From Phlebotomus papatasi (Eukaryota > Arthropoda > Insecta > Diptera > Psychodidae), in NCBI RefSeq assembly GCF_024763615.1, contig NC_077222.1:70990001-71054000 (forward strand): 64,000 bases of DNA, written 5' to 3'. Positions 12,074 to 22,981 of the stretch are shown here, one piece after another. The first letter of the stretch is position 1. Each line of letters starts with the position of its first letter. Position numbers and translations under genes: made by a program. Under the pieces are notes generated by a model, which saw only the letters and a program-made list of their open reading frames with translations, made no database searches and was not told the DNA's origin.

Positions 12074-13888
12074 GGGACAGATAATCCTAACCGGCTTATG
12101 TAGGTGAGATTCTTAACGTGAGCTAACTCGGAGTGCATGCAAATTCGATTTGGAGCTGAAGTTGGGAGACGCCATTCAGTTATCTTGAATCAAATTCGTG
12201 AAATTATACAAATTTTGTATTTAAACCAAAATATCAAGGATTTGGATGAACTGACAGAAAAGTGTTATATGGGTGAAATGTAGACCAGAATGTTCTCTAT
12301 AATTTTCCCATAGAACATGATCTCATCGATTACTCAGAAGCCAAGATAAGCGAGGTTTTTTGTTTCTTAAATCGTTTTTTCATCCAGAGTTCCCCAAGTA
12401 GTCATTTGTTGAACTTCAACTATATCAAGGAATTGTTGTATTTTGTGGGACTTTCCATTTAAAACCCTATTTTAAGTGTCTTGCTGGAGTAGAGGCAGTC
12501 AAATTGGCATCTGAGTGATTTCAAAGCGTTATTATGGGAAAAATCAATTTTTTCACACTTAAACGGCAAAATCGAAGTGATAGCGTAGTCTGAGTGGAAA
12601 ATGATGTATGGACGAAATGTAGAGACAAATGTGCTCTACAATTATGTCGAAGTAATCATCAAAATTGGTTCAGCGACAGTCGAGATAATTGAGGTTATGT
12701 GATATTGAAATTGGTTTTTCGACTGTGGCGCCCCTGGTGTTGTTTCCACAAAGTTCAAATGTTCTAGAAAGTTGTAGCATTTGGTGAGATCTTTCGTTTA
12801 AGCCCTCATTCATCAAAATCGGTCACATAGAACCGGAGATATGATTTTTTGAATTTTGTGAACTTTGACCCCTCATATCTCCGGTTCTATTGAAACCACA
12901 GCGCGCATACGCACCATTTTGGAAACGTCCTAGACTGGACTATAACATACTAAAATTTCATTAACTTGCACAATGCCGTTTTTGAGAAAAGTGACTTTGA
13001 ATTTCGATGAATTTTGACGCTATCACAGCGCCACCTGTGGTGACTTTTTGAACTTCCATCTGAAAGTGCTCATCGAGACGAAACCAAAAAGGTAAAATTT
13101 AGGTCGCTATGTTAATTAAAACCGGAGATAGAGGCCGGTCAATGTTCGAACTTTGACCCCTTATAGCTCGGGTCAGGGGTTATGGATCGACTTAAGGTTT
13201 TTTTTTGTTTGATAGGTATAATCAACGGCTACAACATACTAAAATTTCAGCCCGATGCACAATGGAATTTTTGAGTTATTTAACTTATAAGATTTAAAAA
13301 TTTTCTTTTTAATAATAGCGCCCCTAGCGGTGGTTTTATGAACTTGCGATGTTAGAAGGGGAAGTGGTATTTCACGAGAGCTTTCCAAAAAGCCCTCACT
13401 TTTTAAATTCTGACAATTAGAACCGGAGTTATGGCCATTTTAAGAAATTTTTTTTGGACCCTTATAGCTCGGGTCTGGGGGGTCAGGGCACCTTAAGTTT
13501 GGTATTGATGGAAAGCTCTAAGGCCCAGCTATAACATACTAAAATTTGAGCCCGCTCGATGCCATAGGGGCGGAGCTATTGAGAAAACAAAAAAAGGGGG
13601 GTCTTCAAAATGGCGGAAGGAGGGGTGGGGGGTGGGGGGCCAATGCACCAAGTTGCAATTTTCACCCGATATATAACCTTTGCCGAAAACCGCAAGTCGA
13701 TATCTTTTTTAGTTTAGGAGCTATTAAGCTCCAAAGAGCGGCCGGCCGGCCGGGAACGTAAATTAGCCACATATATATTCGTGATCAGGAAGTGCTGAAA
13801 CACATTTTGGCCAAATTTGAGGTCGATCGGACGACATGAAATTTTGTTAGGATTATAGTAGGTGAGATTGTTAAGAATCTCACCTAAT
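12074..13888 (+). repeat. 1.8-kb tandemly duplicated sequence, unit 1
   Basis: It begins GGGACAGATAATCCTAACC and ends AATCTCACCTAAT after a short hairpin (TAGGTGAGATT / AATCTCACCTA). The same sequence recurs in direct orientation from 13909. The inside is built from diverged submodules that repeat GAACCGGAGATATGA, TTTGACCCCT, AACATACTAAAATTTC and GCGCC. There is no credible reading frame; the apparent frames are G-rich low-complexity. Confidence 0.9.
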
Positions 13889-13908
13889 ACACCCTTCGTA
13901 AGCTTAAA

Positions 13909-15751
13909 GGGACAGATAATCCTAACCGGCTTATGTAGGTGAGATTCTTAACGTGAGCTAACTCGGAGTGCATGCAAATTCGATTTAGAGCTGAAATTGT
14001 GAGTCGCCATTCAGTTATCTTGAATCAAATTCGTGAAATTATACAAATTTTGTATTTAAACCAAAATATCAAGGATTGGGATGAACTGGCACAAAAGTGA
14101 TATATGGGTGAAATGTAGACCAGAATGTACTCTATAATTTTTCTATAGAACATGATCTCATCGATTACTCAGAAGCCAAGATAAGCGAGGTTTTTTGTTT
14201 CTTAACTCGTTTTTTTCATCCAGAGTGCCCCAAGTAGTCATTTGTTGAACTTCAACTATATCAAAGAATTGTTGTATTTTGTGAGACTCTTCATTTAAAA
14301 CCCTATTTTAAGTGTCTTGGTGGAGTAGAGGCAGTCAAATTGGCATCTGAGTGATTTCAAAGCGTTAATATGGGAAAAATCAATTTTTTCACACTTAAAC
14401 GGCAAAATCGGAGTGATAGCGTAGTCTGAGTGGAAAATGATGTATGGACGAAATGTAGAGACAAATGTCCTCTACAATTATGTCGAAGTAATCATCAAAA
14501 TCGGTTCAGCGACAGTCGAGATAATTGAGGTTATGTGATATTGAAATTGGTTTTTCGACTGTGGCGCCCCTGGTGTTGGTCCCACGAAGTTCAAATATTT
14601 TAGAAAGTTGTAGCATTTGGTGAGATCTTTCGTTTAAGCCCTCATTCATCAAAATCGGTCACATAGAACCGGAGATATGATTTTTTGAATTTTGTGAACT
14701 TTGACCCCTCATATCTCCGGTTCTGTTTTAACCACAGCGCGCATTTGCACCATTTTGGAAACGTCCTAGACTGGACTACAACATACTAAAATTTCATTAA
14801 CTTGCACAATGCCGTTTTTGAGAAAAGTGACTTTGAATTTCGATGAATTTTGACGCTATCACAGCGCCACCTGTGGTGACTTTTTGAACTTCCATCTGAA
14901 AGTGCTCATCGAGACGAAACCAAAAAGGTAAAATTTAGGTCGCTATGTTAGTTAGAACCGGAGATAGAGGCCGGTCAATGTTCGAACTTTGACCCCTTAT
15001 AGCTCGGGTCAGGGGTTATGGATCGACTTAAGGTTTTTTTTGTTTGATAGGTATAATCAACGGCTACAACATACTAAAATTTCAGCCCGATGCACAATGG
15101 AATTTTTGAGTTATTTAACTTTTAAGATTTAAAAATTTTCTTTTTAATAATAGCGCCCCTAGCGGTGGTTTTATGAACTTGCGATGTTAGAAGGGGAAGT
15201 GGCATTTCACGAGAGCTTTCCAAAAAGCCCTCACTTTTTAAATTCTGACAATTATAACCGGAGTTATGGCAATTTTAAGAAATATTTTTTGGACCCTTAT
15301 AGCTCGGGTCAGGGGGGTCGGGGGACCTTAAGTTTGGTATTGATGGAAAGCCCTAAGGCCCAGCTATAACATACTAAAATTTGAGCCCGCTCGATGCCAT
15401 AGGGGCTGAGCTATTGAGAAAACAAAAAAAGGGTGGTCTTCAAAATGGCGGAAGGAGGGGTGGGGGGTGGGGGGTCAATGCACCAAGTTGCAATTTTCAC
15501 CCGATATATAACCTTTGCCGAAAACCGCAAGTCGATATCTTTTTTAGTTTAGGAGCTATTAAGCTCCAAAGAGCGGCCGGCCGGCCGGCCGGCCGGCCGG
15601 CCAGCCGGCCGGCCGGGAACGTAAAATAGCCACATATATATTCGTGATCAGGAAGTGCTGAAACACATTTTGGCCAAGTTTGAGGTCGATCGGACGACAT
15701 GAAATTTTGTTAGGATTATAGTAGGTGAGATTGTTAAGAATCTCACCTAAT
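13909..15751 (+). repeat. 1.8-kb tandemly duplicated sequence, unit 2
   Basis: A direct copy of unit 1 at a spacing of 1835 bp, with only scattered substitutions. Its main length difference is a longer GGCC run near the end, which accounts for about 28 extra bases. Confidence 0.9.
15573..15616. repeat. GGCC microsatellite, expanded in unit 2
   Basis: About ten GGCC units with one interruption (CAGCC). The matching site in unit 1 (about 13738-13753) has only about four. The contrast shows slippage after the duplication. Confidence 0.9.
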
Positions 15752-15905
15752 ATTATTCATTCATTAGTATTTTCGAAAAATTACTAAAATTTTATGGAAT
15801 TATATACTCTTTAATTTACTGAATGTATTTAATTTAATCCCTAATTTACTGAAAACTTTTACTAATAATTATTGTCATACCTTTTACTCTTTTTCTAAAA
15901 TAATA

Positions 15906-16811
15906 CTCCCTCCGTTCCGAAATAAGTCGTACGTTTGGGAAAAATTCTTGTTCCGAAATAAGTCATACGTTTGGGAAAAAATGCGATTAAGGTAAAGTTT
16001 GTTGGTAAATGTTTTATGTATCAACAATTATCTCTTGTAAGGAACTATTGCTAATGTCCAGAACTAAAATTGGGGTCCAGTCTTGATGGTATGTTGAGGA
16101 ACGATTGTCTTAAAAATATATTATTTTTTTGGCGTTTTATTTCCAATCTAAAATAGGTGCAGAACGGTGAGAGATACTGACTTGGGACCTTCGGGGGACC
16201 CCCCATAAGTTGACCCTGGGAACATTAATATGTCCTTTATTTTGCCCCCACTCCTTGCCTTCCCCTCCAAAATCATGTTTTTTGGGATTGCTCGAAAACA
16301 CGTCGTGCGATTTTTTTCTTCAATTCTGGATAAGTTTTAGAGAAACATATAAATTATCCCAGGGTCAACTTATGGGGGGTCCGCTGAAGGTCCCAAGTCC
16401 CTATCTCTCACCATTTTGCATCCAGATATTCGAATACATAAAAAAGGATGTTCTTTTTACTGCTCATTCTGCATAATTTGAGATACAAAAAATGTCATAT
16501 CGGTAATAACTGTTGAGTTGTACTGGTGCATACTAAAAATTTAGAACAAATTCTAGCCTGTAATGTTAATCACAGTCCATTTTTTAGTAATTAACTATCT
16601 ACCGGAGCTCTTTGAAAAAAAACGCGAAAAATGGACAACTTCAACATATCGATTCCTCAACTTACCATCGTGATAGGATCCTCATATTATCCCTGAACAT
16701 GAAGGAAAGTTCATACACAAGATATTTGCAAATAACGAAAACATTTTCTGAAACCACTCCTTAATCCCTAATTTTTCGCCAAACGTACGACTTATTTCGG
16801 AACGGAGGGAG
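15906..16811. mobile_element. Stowaway-like DNA transposon, CTCCCTCCGTTCC ends
   Basis: 906 bp with TA on both sides. Near-perfect inverted repeats of about 33 bp begin CTCCCTCCGTTCCG and run through AATAAGTCGTACGTTTGG. The left end repeats its first ~37 bp in tandem (second copy from 15951). An inner pair of 63-bp inverted repeats (16159-16221 and 16357-16420) may be a second, nested element. No transposase is left. The terminal ten bases match those of plant mariner-like/Stowaway elements. Confidence 0.85.
16159..16420. mobile_element. Inner inverted-repeat unit of the Stowaway-like element
   Basis: 63-bp arms (GGTGAGAGATACTGACTTGG.. and the complement) around a 135-bp spacer. Related text (GGATCAACTTATGGGGG) appears in the spacer of the fold-back element near 23453, so this unit belongs to a dispersed family. 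Confidence 0.6.
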
Positions 16812-18539
16812 TATATAAAATGTATAAAATAATGATAGGAGTAATTCTTCTCAAGTTATGGCATCTACAAAGTAGAAGCAATTTTCGTTAAAAGCAGTTT
16901 TTTAAAAATAAATGAAAAATTTTCTTTAAAAATCCATTTTTTAATTAAATTGCTCCTAGTATGTAAAGATCTTTAAAGGATAAATAGTAATATAGCAATT
17001 TTTCTCCTACTATTATAAAGAAGTGACAATAAAATTGTTCAAATAGTGATTTCTTTTGTTTCACATAGGCTTAGGGGAATTATCATGAGAGGTGAAAGCA
17101 CTCAATCAACTTTGTGGCAATAAATTTCATTATGCGAGTCTTTTCTCTGCCACCTGTCTCACACATGGATGTACAAAATGTGAAGTAAGTGCCTTTTCCT
17201 GAAGCTATTCGACCCACCGGGCGCCCCCGCAGCTTCGTTATGATTCAATTGTATACACTGTGCAAATTATTTATCTTGTGTTTCATCGCAATTTATTCTA
17301 TAAGAAAAATTCCAGTATTTGTTCTAGATCCCCTCTTCTTGACTTGAAGCCCCTCTAATTTGAACAGAAACGAAAGCAGTGAAAGCCGTAAATAATATTA
17401 TAACGAGATACAAATCGACAGATTCTATTGCCATATAGTCTCTGGGCTTACCTTATATCTATGTAGAATGTATTGATGGTTCTGTATCGTAATGCTGTAT
17501 GCTTCTTTTTCTATAACAGAAGGGTGAGTGTTATCCAATATTAGAACGCATGTGTTTCTATTTTCCAATTAATTTCAACCGGATACTTTTGTCATATTGA
17601 GCAGGTCAGTACATTTGTATGGCTGTTGCTCTCGCAATTACAGTGCTATTATTTTATTAATATTACTATTGTTATTGAAGTGTGCAGATAATTTATGTTT
17701 TAATTATGATGTTGCCTTTTTGGTCACACGTCCACAAAGAACTGATATATTACTCTATCGCATTAAATGCGTTCATATTAATCATCAACCACAAAATCAC
17801 TAAGGGGAAAACAGAGCTTCTGGTACATATAATTTTAATTGCCTCTCTGTGCAATTTCTTTTCTTTTTTTTTTGGCACAAAAATTTCAAAGGATGTTTTC
17901 ATCCACAAACACACGCAAACCTTTTTTTTTGTCACAGCTCACCGATATGGAAAATTCATTCACCACTTTTGGTTCACTTGGTGAAAAAAAAACTTTTGAT
18001 AACTCGATATGACACCGACAACTGCTGAATGGATGGGTGGAGGATCAAATAAACGTACCAGCCGGCAAAGTCACTGTGGAAAAGATTTATTTATCGTACG
18101 GTTGATTTTTCAAATGTATGTCATCTCCGCACTTGCCATCCATCATTCATTCGACGTGAATGTCAGAAATATGTGAAATATTTTTATTCAAAATTCACCA
18201 ATATCCATATACTTTTCACCTAAATCACTATACCTTCACCCACTCATATATTCACCTTAAGTAGAGTGTGTCAAACCTGATAAATCCACTATAAGAACAA
18301 TTGCTTGAGGGTGTCTCAGGCAATTTTGTGAATATGCTCCTTTCGGCAATCTTCCACATTCAACCCCTTTTTGGATGAGATCCGGAAATTGATGAGATTC
18401 TCATGCAATGTTCAATCAATTGATTCAACGTTAGTGCGTGTGTCTCTCTCTCTCCTCTCATCCAAATAAATAGCAACTTTTGGAACAGTTCTCGTGAGAT
18501 ATTTCTAGGAGGGTGCTCTTCCTTTTTCTTAGTATCCGT
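16812..18539. other. Intergenic, single-copy
   Basis: No paired repeats. 17590-17985 contains overlapping short frames without domains. A CT-rich run lies at 18440-18460. Confidence 0.45.
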
Positions 18540-18960
18540 TTTATTGTGGCTGAACCACTTTCAGGTGGTGCTAAACAGGAGAGTGCTCCAGTGTGAAATT
18601 GCAATAGGAATTTTTGAAGAAAGTGAACAATCAAATTCAGTACGATGTGTGATCTTTTTAAAGTGCGATGTGATAAATTGAGTTATTTTACTGTGGAGAA
18701 TGCCCGATTAAACCGATGGGGAGTCTCGCGATGAACTGAGTGAAAATTCCCAATTTTCCCTCTATCGTCCACGGATTGTCTCTCCACTAGGTTCTTTTGC
18801 ACATTCGCGATAGGATGATTGTGTTGGTGCGACGTGGTCAGAGGGATACGGCGCTGCTTACCCCGCCAAAAGGATGTTGGGTTGACACAGCCGAAGTGGC
18901 GGCAATTCCGTCAGGGGTGAAAGCTCGGGTGGGGCGCACTTGATGCGCATGACTCCAGCA
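18540..18960 (+). promoter_or_regulatory. Candidate promoter / 5' exon region
   Basis: A clearly GC- and CpG-richer patch in AT-rich DNA. It begins with text typical of insect 5' UTRs (GTGAAA, AAGTG) and contains a 42-codon frame from ATG 18815 (MIVLVRRGQRDTALL) to TGA 18943. Candidate donors (GTGAAAG near 18917, GTGGGG near 18929) lie inside that frame. It is read here as a transcription start and first exon of a plus-strand gene, with or without this short frame being translated. The next exon is not identified. Confidence 0.35.
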
Positions 18961-19460
18961 TACATCCCAGAGTTGTTTCATACAAGAATTGTGGCAAATG
19001 TACCGAGTTCCGATGTTGAGCTTGATGTATGATTTTCATCTCCAATGCTGCTCTCCTTGCTGCTCTCTCTCAAATTCTCACCAAATATGGAGCTTTCATC
19101 GGAGAGTATATGTGGTTATAGTGAAATCTCTCTCAAATACATGGAGCATAGATGTGACGTGAATGATGGGTGGAAAAGATGGGAGATGCGGAGAGTTTTT
19201 AATCATTTGCCGGATTAAATTCACTTCATCGCACCCATGTAGTAATTCAGTGAGGTTTTCTCTCTGACACACTCTGCAATTGTTTCATTTCCATTCACCA
19301 CAAATTTGAGTGGAGACTCAAATACGCCATCAAACTGACCCACTATTCTGCATGGGACATTGTTTGTTTGCTTTGGAAATATCTCAATTATCATCCCCCA
19401 TCTTCCTACATACACATTTGTGTAAATAATATATATTTATATATAATTACATAAATACAT
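18961..19460. other. Possible 5' intron start, nothing firm
   Basis: Moderately GC-rich sequence downstream of the candidate first exon. No donor can be singled out. Confidence 0.35.
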
Positions 19461-19462
19461 TA

Positions 19463-20018
19463 TAGTCAAGTGTGCTAATCCGGGCGCTTCGCTATCTGGA
19501 TAGTTTATGACTAATCCACTAAAAATAATATTTTTATTTTTATTTCCGTAATATAGTCACTACAGTAACATAATATAACTACTCAAGTTTTAGAAAAATC
19601 AAAAATAATATTTTTATCCACTGAATAAGTGAGTGTAATCGACTCATTTCAAACTTGTGCCAGCTGGGTTCTTCACTAAAAATTTTCTAGCAGTGATATT
19701 TTCGCTAATAACAGCTGGTTGATTGAAAACATTTATTGTTTTTTCCTTGTGAAAAAAGTATTTTAAATGCAAAGGTTTAATTAAAAGTGAATTAGCGAAA
19801 AGGCGACCCAGTCAGTGCATGCTGACTTATTTCAGTATTATCATTATTTTTTCAAAAATTTTCTTTAATATTTTTGATATGTTTTTTATTTTATGTTTCT
19901 GAATGAAACAGTGAATAATTCTATGGATTTAGAAGAAGTAAAAATGAATTTCATCAGTCCAAAAATAAGCGTTTAAGTAGCACTCTTCGGAAAGTGATCC
20001 AGTTACCTCACCTTACTA
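19463..20018. mobile_element. Possible pogo-like TIR element
   Basis: The left end reads TATAGTCAAGTGTGC followed by TAATCCGGGCGC; the right end is a weak complement (GTTACCTCACCTTACTATA). The ends pair over only about 13 bp with mismatches. AATCCGG is common in pogo-group ends. Confidence 0.35.
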
Positions 20019-20204
20019 TATTCAACTATAATAAGGGACATGATTTCGCATCTTATTGATTATCGCTGCAACATATGAAAATTTGTTTATTATAATATTT
20101 AAGGTAGAATCATATTAACTGTCAAATTTTTCCCAGACCGTTGCTATATAAAACTTTGCATTTTGATACCAAAAGTCTAGGTATTTTCATAATAAGGCTT
20201 TCCT

Positions 20205-20270
20205 GTCAATACATTGTGATCAGTATACATTGTACATACATAACAGTTGTACATACATAACATTGTACAT
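20205..20270. repeat. TACATACATAACA simple repeat
   Basis: Degenerate repeats of TGTACATACATAACA. Similar text, including AATACATTGTGATCAG, recurs at 21237-21288 on the far side of the element at 20272-21235. Confidence 0.75.
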
Positions 20271-20271
20271 A

Positions 20272-21235
20272 CACGGTAAAAACTTTTAAACACTGACCAA
20301 AATATTGGAACAAGTTTTCCTTGGAACAAATTTCTTTGGAATCAATTTGTACCTAGAAAAGATATTTGTTTGTTCCAAAAAGTTTTCTTTACAGTTTCGT
20401 TACAAAATACAGTTACAATTTTGTTATGGTAGTTTTTGGAACCATTTTGATACAGTGGAATGTCTACAAATTTGAGTTGATTTCGTTTTATACAAGGTTG
20501 TTCCCGAAATTTGAAACAGAATTTGTTGCATTCGGCTGTTTTGTTCCCAATGTCAGGAACAAATTGGTACATTTTTTTTAAAACAATATTATTCCTACAT
20601 CTGTAACATATTTTTTCCAAAAATTTTCGATGTCCATGGACGAGGAAATTTTTGGAACGAAATTGTTACTCATATGGGGAATCTTTTTGTTCCCATTGTC
20701 GGGAACAAATCCGTGTAAGTGATTTCGCCTTACAATTAAGGCCTATACTTCAGTCGAGATGGATTTCGGTGGCGAAAGTTCATAAGGAACATCAAATAAG
20801 AATCAACTTAAGAGTGTTTTATACAGACGCGTGCATGACGAAATCATATGCGAGTGCTGGCAGCTGGAGGGGAAAGGAATCTCGAATTTAAAAAGTGAAA
20901 CCATGTAGCACGAAAATTGCCACAGATTTGGCGTCCTCTTCCCTTCGGTGACGGGTGAATGAGTGTGAGAGGAGGGATACGCTTTTATACTAGACGAGCC
21001 ATTTATTGGAACAAATTCGTTACTAATATTGGGTATCTTTTTGTTCCTCCTACAAGGTACAAATTTGTTCCAAAAATTATGGTGCCCGTGGACGAGCTAC
21101 AATTTGGAACAAATTCATTACTAATATTGGATATCTTTTTGAGTCTCATAAAATGAACAAGATTATGCCAAAAATTATGGTGTCCGTGGACGAGCTAATT
21201 TTTGGAACAAATACGTGCCGAAATTTTTTACCGTG
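20272..21235. mobile_element. TIR element, TA|CACGGTAAAAA, with internal repeats
   Basis: 964 bp flanked by TA, with ends CACGGTAAAAACTTT and AAATTTTTTACCGTG. The interior is made of several related units of about 100-110 bp with TTTGGAACAAAT, ATTGGGTATCTTTTTG and GTGGACGAGCTA. Open frames inside reflect these repeats. Confidence 0.8.
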
Positions 21236-21284
21236 TACATAACAGTATACATACATAACAGTATACAATACAATACATTGTGAT

Positions 21285-22068
21285 CAGAGGTGTGCAAGAA
21301 CCAGGGGCATGACATATCCTATGTTTCCCATATCGTCGGTTCCGAAGAAGACTATTGTAAGTCCAAAATGTAAACTTTACAGGAAAGAGGTTTAAAGTTT
21401 GACAGCTAAAATTTATTTTCATTAATTTCACTGCAATTAGTATACTTTCAGCTTTTGAAACTATTTTATCATACTTACGCATTGAATATCTTCTAGTTAA
21501 CACTACTTTTAAATTAATTATAGCAAAATTGTGGGCAAAAATCTCAATAATTGGGCACGCTGATTTTAAGTTTTTTTCTTGTAACTTTTGCAGGAATATC
21601 TTATTCAACATAAAATTTTGTGGGGATATAGATCTAAGGTTTCTGCATCCAATGATACAATCTTTTCATACTATTGTAAGTAGACTTACAATAGTCTTCT
21701 TCGGAACCGACGATATGTTTCTAGCGAGCCGAGAAAACTTTTTAGTTTATTAGCTGTTTTCCGTGATTGTAGAATGAATTAGCAAAAAATTCTGATACAA
21801 AATAAAAGCCAATTTAATAACGAAGAGGCAACCGAAAACCCTTGGAAACCTACGTAGTTTTGGAGATATCTCGTGAAATGTGTACGAAAACAGGGAAAAA
21901 ATACACTAAAACCGGACGCATTTTTCAGAGCTAATGTCACCCCCCTGGCAAGAACCATTTGAAACCGAACAAACGTCAAATAAAACTTGTACGTCAATGA
22001 TCAAAACACAACCTGAACAAATTTATTTTTACGTTTATTCGATTTCAAACGGTTCTTGCACACCCCTG
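21285..22068. mobile_element. hAT element, CAGAGGTGTGCAAGAACC ends
   Basis: 784 bp. Terminal repeats CAGAGGTGTGCAAGAACC and the complement ending ACACCCCTG are typical of hAT. The flanking 8-mers ATTGTGAT and ATTTAGAT agree at six of eight positions, fitting an old 8-bp target duplication. A second TIR element is inserted at 21334-21712. No transposase is seen. The part 21713-21950 is homologous to 44554-44818 on the opposite strand. Confidence 0.8.
21334..21712. mobile_element. TIR element nested in the hAT copy
   Basis: 379 bp with inverted ends of about 33 bp (CGTCGGTTCCGAAGAAGAC..). The related hAT copy at 44554-44818 lacks it and reads CCCATATGTTTC (complement) across the site. Here ATAT stands on both sides, which fits either a TA or an ATAT duplication. 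Confidence 0.82.
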
Positions 22069-22104
22069 ATTTAGATTAAGATTATATATCATTGTTAGAA
22101 AGAG

Positions 22105-22302
22105 ATGGCAAATCGATCTATGCTCTGCGAAATCCTCAAATTCATGATCTTGATGCTGTTCCTCAAAAATACTTTCGCATCATTTACCGTTTATCAGAGT
22201 AGATCTGAAAGTGGCTCCATACGCGGTCGAAGAGAAAATTGTCACACGGAACACAGGGAAAAAGGTCATCACCAGTACCATGCCCTGCATGCACTTTACT
22301 GA
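22105..22302 (+). CDS. Hypothetical small secreted peptide precursor
   Basis: An intronless 65-codon frame just beyond a hAT element. The N-terminus looks like a signal peptide: charged start (MANRSMLCE), hydrophobic core (ILKFMILMLFLKN), likely cleavage after TFA. The rest is hydrophilic, His/Arg-rich and contains a basic RGRR site of the type used in prohormone processing. Base composition is richer in G+C than the flanks. No homologue is recognised; a chance frame is quite possible. Confidence 0.25.
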   Translation: MANRSMLCEILKFMILMLFLKNTFASFTVYQSRSESGSIRGRRENCHTEHREKGHHQYHALHALY

Positions 22303-22981
22303 CTGAAAAAAAAACATTGAAAAATAGTCACTTTCATTAGCTTTAGCTTATTCTTTTCAGAAAAAACATGTGGTACCCATGGATTGAGCTTGGAGGGTCA
22401 TATTTGGGCTCGTTAGAAAAGCCTTGGAATTTCTGATAAAACTGAACCGGGATAGTAATTTTTATCAGACAATTACTTGTATTACTCCTAAGCTACTTTA
22501 GACGATCTTTGTGATTCAATCTGTTCCAATCTGTTCAATAAGTCAGTTGTGAATCGGTAAACGGTAAATGATTCGAAACTTTTGAGGTGTAACTTTAAAG
22601 TCACGGATTCGAGCATTCCGTAAAGATAGGACGCTTTGCCCCCTTTTTTGGATCACTCACACCAACACTTACCGAAAGACATTCTGTCCTAAAAAAAAAA
22701 TAAGATACAATTTACCGAGAAACAAATTTTAGCATGGTTTATCATTTTTTTTAAATTTATTTTCAATTTTATTAATATTTTGACATAAAAATATTTCGAA
22801 AATTTGTCTAAAAATCTCGAAAGTTTTACAATTGTGGGTGTATGATGTCCATTTCCCATTAGATTATTTTATAAAGCGATTTGGCTCTTCCAATTAAGGT
22901 CCCTATACATTGGGAACAAATATTGTAAAAACAATCGCATTTTTGACTAGAATTACTCCTAATGTATAAAGGCCTTTATAT
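22303..22981. other. Intergenic, nothing recognised
   Basis: No paired ends and no supported exon. Confidence 0.45.

Noticed and set aside
13546..15700. Open frames with KQKKGGLQNGGRRGG and AGRPAGRP
   Set aside because: They come from G-rich low complexity and the GGCC run in the duplicated units, and appear in more than one frame.
13860..15751. Helitron, from the hairpin followed by CTAAT at the unit ends
   Set aside because: The hairpin includes the CTAA itself instead of lying some 10 bases upstream, there is no TC start, and the units are in tandem rather than between A and T of single sites.
15906..16811. Plant origin of the window
   Set aside because: Only the element ends look plant-like. 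The K2P channel has the animal-type filter TTIGYGN, M1 cap and intron in the Gly codon, and the other elements are of kinds common in insects.
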